From NCBI GenBank assembly GCA_018302915.1, contig JAGVZB010000010.1, forward strand, positions 1-8,768: a stretch of DNA of 8,768 nucleotides. Direction: 5' to 3'. The translations under genes and the position numbers were made by a program. How positions within the stretch are numbered: the stretch's first letter is position 1; every line of letters starts with the position of its first letter. Shown here one piece after another: positions 1 through 5,309 of this stretch. The notes under the pieces are model-generated. The model saw only the letters and a list, made by a program, of their open reading frames with translations, was not told the DNA's origin and ran no database searches. Source of the stretch: Candidatus Woesearchaeota archaeon (GTDB lineage Archaea; Nanobdellota; Nanobdellia; SCGC-AAA011-G17; GW2011-AR20).

Positions 1-50
1 CCTCCAACAATTAATTTGGCTAATACTTCTCCTGAATTATCATCGCTCAT
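1..50 (-). CDS. 5' end of an unrecognised gene (partial, runs off the left edge)
   Basis: Reading leftward from an ATG at 50, an open frame gives MSDDNSGEVLAKLIVG and continues past the edge. Only 16 complete codons are visible, so the product cannot be named. It would be divergent from the methyltransferase gene at 167, with both promoters in 51-166. A/T-rich boxes on the minus strand (71-80 and 81-90) lie 25-36 bases ahead of this ATG, a fair distance for an archaeal TATA box. No Shine-Dalgarno motif is visible. The call rests on an open frame and a sensible position, not on homology; it could be a chance ORF. Confidence 0.5.
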   Translation of the reverse strand, partial: MSDDNSGEVLAKLIVG

Positions 51-133
51 GTTAAATTGTATGACAAAAAAGATTAAAAAGTTATATTAATGTCCATGTA
101 ATAACCATTAAGAGTTAAATATCCAGTGATAAT

Positions 134-144
134 TTTATATAATA
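134..144 (+). promoter_or_regulatory. TATA-like box for the RNA methyltransferase gene
   Basis: The A/T box TTTATATAATA is centred about 28 bases before the ATG at 167. No Shine-Dalgarno motif lies between, so the transcript is probably leaderless or nearly so. Archaeal TATA boxes usually sit about 25-27 bp before the transcription start. Confidence 0.5.
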
Positions 145-166
145 TAAAAATGTTATCCTTTCAACA

Positions 167-1057
167 ATGGAATTCAAAAAATCGTTTCTGGACAGATACA
201 GCAGCCTGACGGACATTGAGGAATTCAAGGAATACTGCTCAATGGAATTAAGGAAATCAATAAGGGTAAACACATTAAAGATTTCCGTCAAGGATTTCCT
301 GAAAAGAACCAAGCTAAACCTGGAAAAAATAAAATGGTGCGACGAGGGATTCTTCGTGAAAGAAAGGGTAACGCTGGGAAACTTAAATGATCATTTTCTG
401 GGCCATTTCTATGTTCAGGAAGCTGCCTCAATGCTGCCTCCTTTAGCTCTTGACATCAAGGAAAAAATCCTTGACATGTGCGCCGCTCCGGGAAGCAAGA
501 CAGGGCAAATAGCTTCAATGATGAAGAACAAGGGACTGATAATAGCCAATGACTATGACTACAAGAGGCTCAAGGCACTGACATTAAACCTGCAGAGACT
601 AGGCGTGATGAACACAGTAATCACAAACATGAAGGGATATTTCATAAAGGAAAATTTTGACTCAATACTTCTTGACGCCCCATGCTCGGGAACAGGAACA
701 ATAAGAAAATCCCCTGGAACAGTGAGAATATACAACCCAAACATGATAAGGAAATTATGCGCAGACCAGAAAGGGCTCATCAACAATGCATTCAAGATAT
801 TAAACAAGGGAGGAAGCTTAGTCTATTCAACATGCAGCCTTGAACCGGAGGAAAATGAAGGTGTGATTGATTTCCTGTTAAACAGGTATGATGATGCCAA
901 AATTGAAAAGATAAAATTCAAGGGTTTAAAGACAAGCAGTGCAATCCTTGATTTTGAAGGAAAAAAATATAATGAAGAGATAAAGAAAAGCGTGAGGATA
1001 TGGCCGCAGGACAATGACACTGAAGGATTCTTTGTATGCAAGATAAGAAAAATGTAA
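167..1057 (+). CDS. NOP2/Sun (RsmB/Trm4-type) RNA cytosine-C5 methyltransferase
   Basis: SAM-dependent methyltransferase that makes 5-methylcytosine in tRNA or rRNA. The 296-residue protein shows the family blocks in order: RVNTLK (33-38), QEAASMLPP (84-92), the SAM-binding motif I DMCAAPGSKTGQ (103-114), motif IV DAPCSGTG (170-177, Cys173) and motif VI STCSLEPEENE (221-231, Cys223), ending in RIWP and TEGFF (277-289). In this family the motif VI cysteine attacks the base and the motif IV cysteine releases the product; both are present, so the enzyme should be active. The length fits compact archaeal Trm4/NSUN6-like proteins without the NusB domain of bacterial RsmB. Exact target (tRNA or rRNA) cannot be decided here. 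The ATG at 167 is chosen because a TATA-like box precedes it at the leaderless distance. Confidence 0.93.
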   Translation: MEFKKSFLDRYSSLTDIEEFKEYCSMELRKSIRVNTLKISVKDFLKRTKLNLEKIKWCDEGFFVKERVTLGNLNDHFLGHFYVQEAASMLPPLALDIKEKILDMCAAPGSKTGQIASMMKNKGLIIANDYDYKRLKALTLNLQRLGVMNTVITNMKGYFIKENFDSILLDAPCSGTGTIRKSPGTVRIYNPNMIRKLCADQKGLINNAFKILNKGGSLVYSTCSLEPEENEGVIDFLLNRYDDAKIEKIKFKGLKTSSAILDFEGKKYNEEIKKSVRIWPQDNDTEGFFVCKIRKM

Positions 1058-1061
1058 AGGA

Positions 1062-1071
1062 TTTTTATAAT
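1062..1071 (+). promoter_or_regulatory. TATA-like box for the 187-residue protein gene
   Basis: TTTTTATAAT lies in the 33-bp gap after the methyltransferase stop, centred about 25 bases before the ATG at 1091. This suggests a separate, leaderless transcript. The box is short and A/T-rich in an A/T-rich gap, so confidence is moderate. Confidence 0.45.
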
Positions 1072-1090
1072 TTTCTGTTTACTAATAATC

Positions 1091-1654
1091 ATGACAAAAA
1101 TCACATTAAGCCTGACATCAAATGAAGGAATTGAAGATTCAGAAAGGATTTCCAGAACAATCCCAAGAATTTCAGGATATCATAACCTGGATTATCTTGA
1201 AGAAGAGCTTCACAAATGGAATGAAGAACTTGAATTTGACAAAGATTATTTCTGGGATGAAGGCATAACTTATTCCGGATTTATGTTTTTATTCAACAAA
1301 CAATCAAATGACGAGAATGAAAGATTTCTTGCTGCCATGCTTGAGACACAATCAAACCCTCTTGGCTGCTTAAACTATAAAATAATAATTGATACAAGAA
1401 GAAGGACTGTTTCATTTGAAATTGAGCCAAGCAAAATAAAGATAAGAACAGAATTCACCTTAAAACAAAATTTAGAGCCAATACAAAAACTGCTGGAAGA
1501 AAGGTTAAACAAAATAAAAGGCATAAATATTTCAATCCATGATGCAATAAAAAGATATTCTGATGCCAATGATCTTAATTACATTCAAGACCCTAAAATT
1601 TATTATCCTGTTTATGATCCAGACCAACAATGCCTAAAATTTGAACAAAGATAA
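1091..1654 (+). CDS. Uncharacterised 187-residue protein
   Basis: I do not recognise this family. The protein is soluble in character: no signal peptide, no membrane segment, and many acidic and lysine residues. Visible parts are a Ser/Thr-rich start (1-30), an acidic helical stretch with many Glu (33-52), an aromatic patch FWDEGITYSGFMFLF (54-68), a likely beta-rich centre (95-123, with DTRRR at 101-105) and a Lys/Glu-rich helix (128-145). No Cys/His metal site and no obvious catalytic motif are seen. It starts 33 bp after the methyltransferase stop with its own TATA-like box, and ends 14 bases before the 3' end of the convergent tRNA. Codons are more A/T-ending than in the ribosomal genes. 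It is a real gene by length and promoter spacing, but its function is unknown. Confidence 0.75.
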   Translation: MTKITLSLTSNEGIEDSERISRTIPRISGYHNLDYLEEELHKWNEELEFDKDYFWDEGITYSGFMFLFNKQSNDENERFLAAMLETQSNPLGCLNYKIIIDTRRRTVSFEIEPSKIKIRTEFTLKQNLEPIQKLLEERLNKIKGINISIHDAIKRYSDANDLNYIQDPKIYYPVYDPDQQCLKFEQR

Positions 1655-1668
1655 GACTAAATGTAAAA

Positions 1669-1770
1669 TGGGCTCGCGGGGACTCGAACCCCGGACCTCT
1701 GGCTTTCCTAGATTTGTACCAAAGGCAGTCATATAAGACCAGTGCTCTAGCCAGGCTGAGCTACGAGCCC
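1669..1770 (-). tRNA. tRNA-Ile(UAU) with a 27-nt intron after position 37
   Basis: Read on the minus strand, the cloverleaf is complete: acceptor GGGCTCG with CGAGCCC, D stem GCTC/GAGC, anticodon stem CTGGT/GCCAG, a 5-nt variable loop AGGTC, T stem CGGGG/CCCCG around TTCGAGT, and discriminator A (1669). No CCA is encoded. The anticodon loop is expanded to 34 nt; removing 27 nt leaves the loop CTTATAA with anticodon TAT, which reads AUA. The isoleucine assignment also fits the GGGC acceptor start, the D-arm sequence and A73. The mature length is 75 nt with the discriminator. Its 3' end is 14 bases from the stop of the convergent gene, and its promoter lies in the gap after the PRPP-synthetase-like gene. 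Confidence 0.92.
1705..1731 (-). other. tRNA intron with bulge-helix-bulge splice motif
   Basis: The splice sites follow the archaeal rule. Loop bases 32-35 (CTTA) pair with intron bases TAGG to give the four-base-pair central helix (C-G, T-G, T-A, A-T). The 5' bulge is T36, A37 and the first intron base; the 3' bulge is the last two intron bases (AA) and A38. Cutting between the second and third base of each bulge gives intron length 27 and fixes the anticodon as UAU. The inner intron stem is short (GA/TC, then GCC-TTT-GGT), so the inner helix is somewhat relaxed. Confidence 0.85.
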
Positions 1771-1792
1771 TTAATTAAAATAAGAAAATAAG

Positions 1793-1802
1793 CATATTTA
1801 AA
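1793..1802 (-). promoter_or_regulatory. TATA-like box for tRNA-Ile
   Basis: On the minus strand the gap between the PRPP-synthetase-like gene and the tRNA contains TTTAAATATG, centred about 28 bases before the tRNA 5' end. This suggests that the tRNA is transcribed on its own rather than only by read-through from the upstream gene. Confidence 0.55.
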
Positions 1803-1810
1803 GATTATTA

Positions 1811-3013
1811 TTAAACAGTTGATCTCTCTTCTTCTAATCTCATGTGTGCTTTAAATATTTCTGCTGCTAACAAATGAGAAGATGCATTTAAATATTCTAT
1901 ATGAATTTCTTCTGGATTTTCATGCAATATTGTGTCAAGAGTCAAAATCTTATCAAGTTGTGTTAAATCTTCAATTTTTTTTCTGTCCGGCACAACAGCA
2001 TGCGTACACCATAACTCTACTTGCTTAACGCCCTTACTTTTTAACAGCCTAGCCACTCCTTCTGCACTTCCCCCTGAATCAATTATATCATCAGGCAGTA
2101 TGTACACACTATTTTTATCTAAACTACTTTCATTTATCTTTGAAAATCCTTTAATCGAAAATATTGGTTTACCTAAACTATCTCTTAATTTCACCATATA
2201 CATAATATCATCCCAACCTAAACCACCATTTATAAGAAATTGCTCTGTCCTTCTCTCTGTTCCACCATCTAATGAAATAAAAACAAATTTTTTATCCTTA
2301 AGCTCCTCTTTTTTTCTGATAAAATGCTCCAGAAATGGCTGTAATTGCAACAAGACTTTTTCAGCTGTGGAGTTTAATCCCAACTTATAAGGGTTTATAT
2401 GTGAACTTGATTGAAATGGATCAATAACATTTACATTTATACTATATTCTCTTCCTTTTTCTACTATTTTGTCTGAATGAGGATCTATGCATATTATTCC
2501 ATCAAGACCCTTCCTGCTAAAAGATTCTACCATATCTGTCAAAGAATCATATTGGTAAAATCCTCTCTTTTCATATTTTTCATTACTATGTGATCTTAAA
2601 TAAGGCAAATAAGGCGCTACCAATGTTCTCTTTAAGGTATCCGTGTGTTTTATTACATCAAGCAAAGCTTTAACTTCCTGCATATGATCATTGACATGCA
2701 TATGCGGAAATCTTTTTGGAGTATACATATACTTTATAATTGCTATATGTTTTCCCCTTATTTCATCCAAGAGTTCATTTCTACCTACATCAACCCTTGT
2801 CTCTGAATCCTGGAACATTCCAACCACCAAAGGATATGTACGATTTTTTATTATATTTACATCTACTTTATCAGGCCTCCTAGGTGTAAGAATCTGGACA
2901 GAATCCCTCATCTGGTAAGAATCCCTTAATTCCCTATAGATGCTCTCTGCTAATTTAGGACTATCTCCTGTACCAGAAACCAATAATAATCTACTTTGCG
3001 GTTTTTTTTGCAT
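1811..3013 (-). CDS. prs: Divergent ribose-phosphate pyrophosphokinase (PRPP synthetase)-like protein
   Basis: Likely makes PRPP from ribose 5-phosphate and ATP, the entry point to nucleotide synthesis. Family landmarks, numbered in a 403-residue frame that includes three residues before the chosen start: SGTGDSPKLAE (16-26), FQDSET (70-75, matching the usual F-DGE block), PYLPYLRSH (137-145, Arg143), CIDPHSD (178-184, His182), LDGGTERR (251-258), MVKLR (276-280, Lys and Arg of the catalytic loop) and the PRPP loop LPDDIIDSGGS (309-319). The fold is two tandem phosphoribosyltransferase-like domains. At about 400 residues it is much longer than the usual 285-320, with extra sequence around 204-245, and several motifs are diverged (SGGS for TGGT). 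ATG at 3013 is preferred over TTG at 3022 because a TATA-like box sits 29 bases before it. A non-catalytic relative is possible, but the key residues remain. Confidence 0.8.
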   Translation of the reverse strand: MQKKPQSRLLLVSGTGDSPKLAESIYRELRDSYQMRDSVQILTPRRPDKVDVNIIKNRTYPLVVGMFQDSETRVDVGRNELLDEIRGKHIAIIKYMYTPKRFPHMHVNDHMQEVKALLDVIKHTDTLKRTLVAPYLPYLRSHSNEKYEKRGFYQYDSLTDMVESFSRKGLDGIICIDPHSDKIVEKGREYSINVNVIDPFQSSSHINPYKLGLNSTAEKVLLQLQPFLEHFIRKKEELKDKKFVFISLDGGTERRTEQFLINGGLGWDDIMYMVKLRDSLGKPIFSIKGFSKINESSLDKNSVYILPDDIIDSGGSAEGVARLLKSKGVKQVELWCTHAVVPDRKKIEDLTQLDKILTLDTILHENPEEIHIEYLNASSHLLAAEIFKAHMRLEEERSTV

Positions 3014-3037
3014 TCTTAACAACTCTAAATTTTTAAC

Positions 3038-3046
3038 ATTTATAAT
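3038..3046 (-). promoter_or_regulatory. TATA-like box for the PRPP-synthetase-like gene
   Basis: ATTATAAAT on the minus strand is centred about 29 bases before the ATG at 3013 and only about 20 bases before the TTG at 3022. The spacing favours a leaderless transcript starting at or near the ATG. Confidence 0.5.
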
Positions 3047-3107
3047 CTTTTATGAATAATAATGAATATTATAAAAAAGTTAAAATAATTGTTAACACTA
3101 CGAAAAG

Positions 3108-3117
3108 CTTTATAAAT
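3108..3117 (+). promoter_or_regulatory. TATA box with BRE-like upstream element for the ribosomal operon
   Basis: CTTTATAAAT is a textbook archaeal TATA box. A purine-rich BRE-like stretch (CGAAAAG, 3101-3107) precedes it. A start about 25 bp downstream would fall near 3137-3140 and leave a short leader containing the Shine-Dalgarno motif. It is the strongest promoter match in the window, as expected for ribosomal protein genes. Confidence 0.7.
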
Positions 3118-3138
3118 GCTTTCTTGATATTTTTATCT

Positions 3139-3144
3139 GGAGGT
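3139..3144 (+). promoter_or_regulatory. Strong Shine-Dalgarno motif for L7Ae
   Basis: GGAGGT lies 8 bases before the ATG at 3153. This contrasts with the leaderless look of most other first genes in the window and fixes the L7Ae start. Confidence 0.75.
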
Positions 3145-3152
3145 AGCAAAAA

Positions 3153-3494
3153 ATGGCTGAAGTCATAAAAGAAATACAGGATAAGGCTTATGAAGCTATT
3201 GAGATAGCAAAAAAATCCGGAAAAATAAAGAAAGGAACCAATGAGGTTACCAAGGCTGTGGAGAGAGGCATTGCAAAATTAGTGGTTGTCGCAAATAACA
3301 TAAATCCAAAAGAAGTTATAATGCACATAGAGCCCTTATGCAAAGAAAAGGGAATTCCTTATGTCCTGGTTGAAAGCAAGGAAGATCTTGGTGCAGTCTC
3401 TGGTTTGCCCGTAGCAACTTCCTCAATTGCAATCATAAAGGAAGGAGATTCTGCTGACATCATAAAGAACATCAAGGCAAAATTAAGCAAGTAG
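3153..3494 (+). CDS. rpl7ae: Ribosomal protein L7Ae, kink-turn RNA-binding protein
   Basis: Binds kink-turn RNA in the large ribosomal subunit; in archaea the same protein also serves box C/D and H/ACA guide RNPs and often RNase P. The 113-residue protein has the diagnostic RNA-binding block GTNEVTKAVERG (28-39), then a central sheet (AKLVVVANNINPKEV), the CKEKGIPYVLV segment and the GAVSGLPVATSSIAII loop and strand (79-94) that completes the K-turn pocket. Length is normal (about 115-125). It is the first gene of a tight ribosomal operon: its TAG stop is followed by a single base before the S28e ATG. A strong TATA box and a strong Shine-Dalgarno motif precede it. No oddities are seen. Confidence 0.96.
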   Translation: MAEVIKEIQDKAYEAIEIAKKSGKIKKGTNEVTKAVERGIAKLVVVANNINPKEVIMHIEPLCKEKGIPYVLVESKEDLGAVSGLPVATSSIAIIKEGDSADIIKNIKAKLSK

Positions 3495-3495
3495 A

Positions 3496-3825
3496 ATGGC
3501 AAAAGAAAACAAGAAAGAAAGGAAGCAGGAAAGAAAAGAAAAAAGAAGAGAGAAGAAAGGCATTGTTTCTGTAAAGGAAAAAATCAAGTTCACCCAGGAA
3601 ACCGGAGGATTGTTCTCAAGCGCATATCCGGCAACCGTTGAAGAGATAGTCGGCAGAACAGGGACAAGAGGGGAAGCAACGCAGGTAAGATGCAAGGTCC
3701 TTGACGGAAGGGATGAAGGGAAGATACTAAGAAGAAACGTAAAAGGCCCAATAAGGGTTGGTGACATCCTGATGCTCAGAGAGACTGAGATAGAAGCAAG
3801 AAAGCTCACACAAAACAGAAAATGA
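3496..3825 (+). CDS. rps28e: Ribosomal protein S28e with a basic N-terminal extension
   Basis: Small-subunit ribosomal protein. The S28e core occupies about residues 43-105, with the clear family run PATVEEIVGRTGTRGEATQV (45-64), then RCKVLDGRDEG and the end block RVGDILMLRETEIEARKL (87-104). Archaeal S28e is normally about 70 residues; this one is 109 because roughly 40 residues precede the core. Residues 3-22 are almost all Lys, Arg and Glu, followed by a linker GIVSVKEKIKFTQETGG. The ATG is one base after the L7Ae stop and no internal ATG lies before the core, so the extension is probably really translated, coupled to L7Ae. The basic tail may contact rRNA (inference). The stop overlaps the L24e start as ATGA. 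Confidence 0.94.
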   Translation: MAKENKKERKQERKEKRREKKGIVSVKEKIKFTQETGGLFSSAYPATVEEIVGRTGTRGEATQVRCKVLDGRDEGKILRRNVKGPIRVGDILMLRETEIEARKLTQNRK

Positions 3826-4004
3826 GCAACTGTTCATTCTGCGGAAAAGGAATTGAAAAAGGAACAGGGAAGATGTTCGTGTTCAACAGCGGGAAAGTGT
3901 TTTATTTCTGCTCATCAAAATGCGAAAAGAACATGCTCAAGCTGAAAAGAAAACCCCACCAGACAAGGTGGACAAAGGAATACAGAAGAGTCTCAAAGAA
4001 ATAA
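3822..4004 (+). CDS. rpl24e: Ribosomal protein L24e (zinc-finger)
   Basis: Large-subunit ribosomal protein of 60 residues, the normal archaeal size. It has the TRASH-like zinc ribbon Cys4-x2-Cys7 (CSFC) and Cys30-x3-Cys34 (CSSKC), separated by the GKMFVFNSGKVFYF strand pair, and a basic tail KRKPHQTRWTKEYRR. The start overlaps the S28e stop by four bases (ATGA), which indicates translational coupling. In many archaea ndk follows directly; here the next gene is a HIT hydrolase and ndk is 2 kb away. The last six sense codons and the stop lie in a 33-bp sequence (3984-4016) that is repeated perfectly at 4595-4627. Confidence 0.96.
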   Translation: MSNCSFCGKGIEKGTGKMFVFNSGKVFYFCSSKCEKNMLKLKRKPHQTRWTKEYRRVSKK

Positions 4005-4016
4005 TCTTAAGTTTCT
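3984..4016 (+). repeat. 33-bp direct repeat, copy 1: the 3' end of rpl24e
   Basis: This copy starts in the codons for RRVSKK of L24e, contains the TAA stop and runs 12 bases beyond it. It is identical over 33 bases to 4595-4627. Inside it, AAGAAA (3996-4001) can pair with TTTCTT (4012-4017) around a loop that contains the palindrome CTTAAG. Downstream the two copies keep only patchy similarity, such as AGCATT. Confidence 0.9.
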
Positions 4017-4054
4017 TAATATAAAAGCATTCATAACAGGAGGATTAAACATAA

Positions 4055-4065
4055 TTTTATTTTAT
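4055..4065 (+). terminator. Possible T-rich terminator after the ribosomal operon
   Basis: TTTTATTTTAT lies about 50 bases after the L24e stop and before the next promoter. Archaeal transcription often ends at such T-rich runs, but in an A/T-rich gap this is weak evidence. Confidence 0.25.
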
Positions 4066-4083
4066 CACCTATTTTAAGAAAGG

Positions 4084-4093
4084 TATTTAAAAA
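4084..4093 (+). promoter_or_regulatory. TATA-like box for the HIT-family gene
   Basis: TATTTAAAAA is centred about 25 bases before the ATG at 4113 with no Shine-Dalgarno motif between. This implies a leaderless transcript separate from the ribosomal operon. Confidence 0.5.
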
Positions 4094-4112
4094 CAAAGAT
4101 TTTTTTAATATT

Positions 4113-4538
4113 ATGAAAGACAAATTTATCCTATTTGAAACAAAATTTTGGAAAGTTATTCTTTCTGATGAACAATCATATTTAGGAAGATGTATAATTC
4201 TTCTCAAAAGAGATAGTAATGAATTATCAAATTTAACATCTGAAGAATGGTTGGATTTTCATGAAAACATTGTGAAGAAATTAGAATTTACTTTCAAGAA
4301 AGTTTTTGATGCCACAACATTTAATTGGACTTGCTTAATGAACTATGCTTATCAAGCTAAAAATCCAAAACCTTATGTTCATTGGCATTTTAGACCAAGA
4401 TATAATCACAATGTTAAATTTGCCGGAAAAGAATTTCAAGATCCTGAATTTGGTAATCACTATAATCGTGAAAGAAAAAATTTTGTTTCAAAAAGATTAC
4501 TTAAAAAAATTTCTGATGAAATAAAGAAATATTTATAA
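4113..4538 (+). CDS. HIT-family (histidine triad) hydrolase-like protein with an altered triad
   Basis: HIT proteins hydrolyse or transfer nucleotides (for example AMP-lysine, Ap4A or nucleoside phosphates). The 141-residue protein has a HIT-like strand LGRCIILLKRD (24-34), a helix ELSNLTSEEWLDFHENI (37-53), the block FNWTCLMNYAY (70-80) and the signature PYVHWHFRPRY (87-97). The family motif is His-x-His-x-His; here His90 and His92 are kept but the third position is Arg94. The central histidine, the nucleophile in this family, is therefore present. A conserved-looking tail follows (FAGKEFQDPEFGNHY, 103-117). The gene is more A/T-rich than the neighbouring ribosomal genes and favours AAA and T-ending codons. 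It has its own promoter and is flanked by the two 33-bp repeats, which suggests that it was inserted here. Confidence 0.75.
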   Translation: MKDKFILFETKFWKVILSDEQSYLGRCIILLKRDSNELSNLTSEEWLDFHENIVKKLEFTFKKVFDATTFNWTCLMNYAYQAKNPKPYVHWHFRPRYNHNVKFAGKEFQDPEFGNHYNRERKNFVSKRLLKKISDEIKKYL

Positions 4539-4594
4539 CTGTGGTAAAATGATGTATAAACATAAATTTCACTGATTATCATAAAAAGTATAAT

Positions 4595-4627
4595 AGAAGA
4601 GTCTCAAAGAAATAATCTTAAGTTTCT
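4595..4627 (+). repeat. 33-bp direct repeat, copy 2: detached duplicate of the rpl24e 3' end
   Basis: Identical to 3984-4016 over 33 bases, including the last L24e codons and stop, but no L24e reading frame precedes it. The sequence before it differs completely from copy 1, so the homology ends sharply inside the L24e coding sequence. The unit from the end of copy 1 to the end of copy 2 is 611 bp and carries only the HIT gene. Part of the gap 4539-4730; the rest is A/T-rich and contains the promoter of the next gene. Confidence 0.9.
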
Positions 4628-4700
4628 AATAAATATATACAAAGAGCATTATCAAAAGAAGAATAAATTATTTAAATATCTTTCTAATATAATAGAAACA

Positions 4701-4710
4701 TTTATAAATA
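4701..4710 (+). promoter_or_regulatory. TATA-like box and possible operator for the toxin-antitoxin-like pair
   Basis: TTTATAAATA is centred about 26 bases before the ATG at 4731. The core TTTATAAA is palindromic and a similar ATATTTATAG follows at about 4718. AbiEi-type antitoxins are known to repress their own promoters through repeated sites, so these repeats could be operators, but simple A/T richness could also explain them. Confidence 0.45.
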
Positions 4711-4730
4711 AATAACATATTTATAGAAAT

Positions 4731-5309
4731 ATGAAAAGAATAGAAGAAGTATACAGGGAAATACTCTTCCAAAGCATGGAAAAGAAAAAAAATAATTTAA
4801 CACAATCTTATTTAGCCAACACCCTAAATATTTCATTAAGTGTTGTTAATTTAGCTTTAAACCCATTAAGAAAAATGGGAGCAATAAAAATTAACCAGAG
4901 AAACTTTGATGTCGTTGACAAAAAGAAGATATTGTACTATTGGGCATCTGCAAGAAATATCGAAAAAGACATCATATATAAGACAAGGGCTGAAAAACCG
5001 GTGACAAAAATCGAATCTGAGATGCCAAATGATGTTATTTACGGGGCATATTCAGCATACAAGTTCAAGTTCAAGGATATCCCTGCCGACTATTCAGAGG
5101 TTTATGTCTATTCCAGTGATGCAAAAGAAATTGAAAAGAGATTTTCTAAAAACAACAACAACCCAAATCTTTTCGTCCTGAAGAAAGACAATAACATGAA
5201 AGAAACAACAATTGCACAGATATTTGTGGACTTATGGAACATGAAAGAATGGTATGCAAGAGATTTTTTAAAGGCAATGGAGGAAAAGACAAATGGATTA
5301 CTGGAATAG
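4731..5309 (+). CDS. Winged-helix protein, probable AbiEi-type antitoxin/regulator
   Basis: A 192-residue protein with an N-terminal helix-turn-helix of winged type: helix 1 (3-17), then LTQSYLANTLNISLSVVNLA (23-42) as turn and recognition helix, then LRKMGAIKINQRNFDVVD (46-63) as the wing. The C-terminal part (about 98-185) has the blocks VIYGAYSAYKF, SEVYVYSSD, NPNLFVLKK and QIFVDLWNMKEW, which recall the C-terminal domain of AbiEi-like proteins. It overlaps the nucleotidyltransferase gene by 17 bases, in the antitoxin-first order of type IV abiE operons. By analogy it would bind DNA, repress the pair and counter the partner. No Shine-Dalgarno motif is seen; a TATA-like box suggests a leaderless start. 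The family assignment is from motif memory, not a search. A plain transcription regulator paired with an enzyme is the alternative. Confidence 0.72.
   Translation: MKRIEEVYREILFQSMEKKKNNLTQSYLANTLNISLSVVNLALNPLRKMGAIKINQRNFDVVDKKKILYYWASARNIEKDIIYKTRAEKPVTKIESEMPNDVIYGAYSAYKFKFKDIPADYSEVYVYSSDAKEIEKRFSKNNNNPNLFVLKKDNNMKETTIAQIFVDLWNMKEWYARDFLKAMEEKTNGLLE

Noticed and set aside
1701..1740. A long variable arm or degenerate tRNA instead of an intron
   Set aside because: The extra 27 bases lie in the anticodon loop, the four-base central helix and both three-base bulges fit the archaeal splice motif, and all other arms are canonical.
1932..2390. Plus-strand open frame opposite the PRPP-synthetase-like gene
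   Set aside because: The minus-strand frame contains the PRPP loop and other family blocks; the opposite frame has none and is biased in composition.
3014..3022. TTG start at 3022 for the PRPP-synthetase-like gene
   Set aside because: It adds only three residues and leaves too little distance to the TATA-like box at 3038-3046; the ATG at 3013 fits better.
3483..3809. Minus-strand frame opposite S28e
   Set aside because: It mirrors the Lys/Glu-rich S28e start as a Ser/Phe/Leu-rich string and has no support of its own.
3984..4627. Reading the HIT unit as an ordinary insertion sequence
   Set aside because: There are no terminal inverted repeats and no transposase, and the 33-bp duplication is longer than usual target-site duplications.
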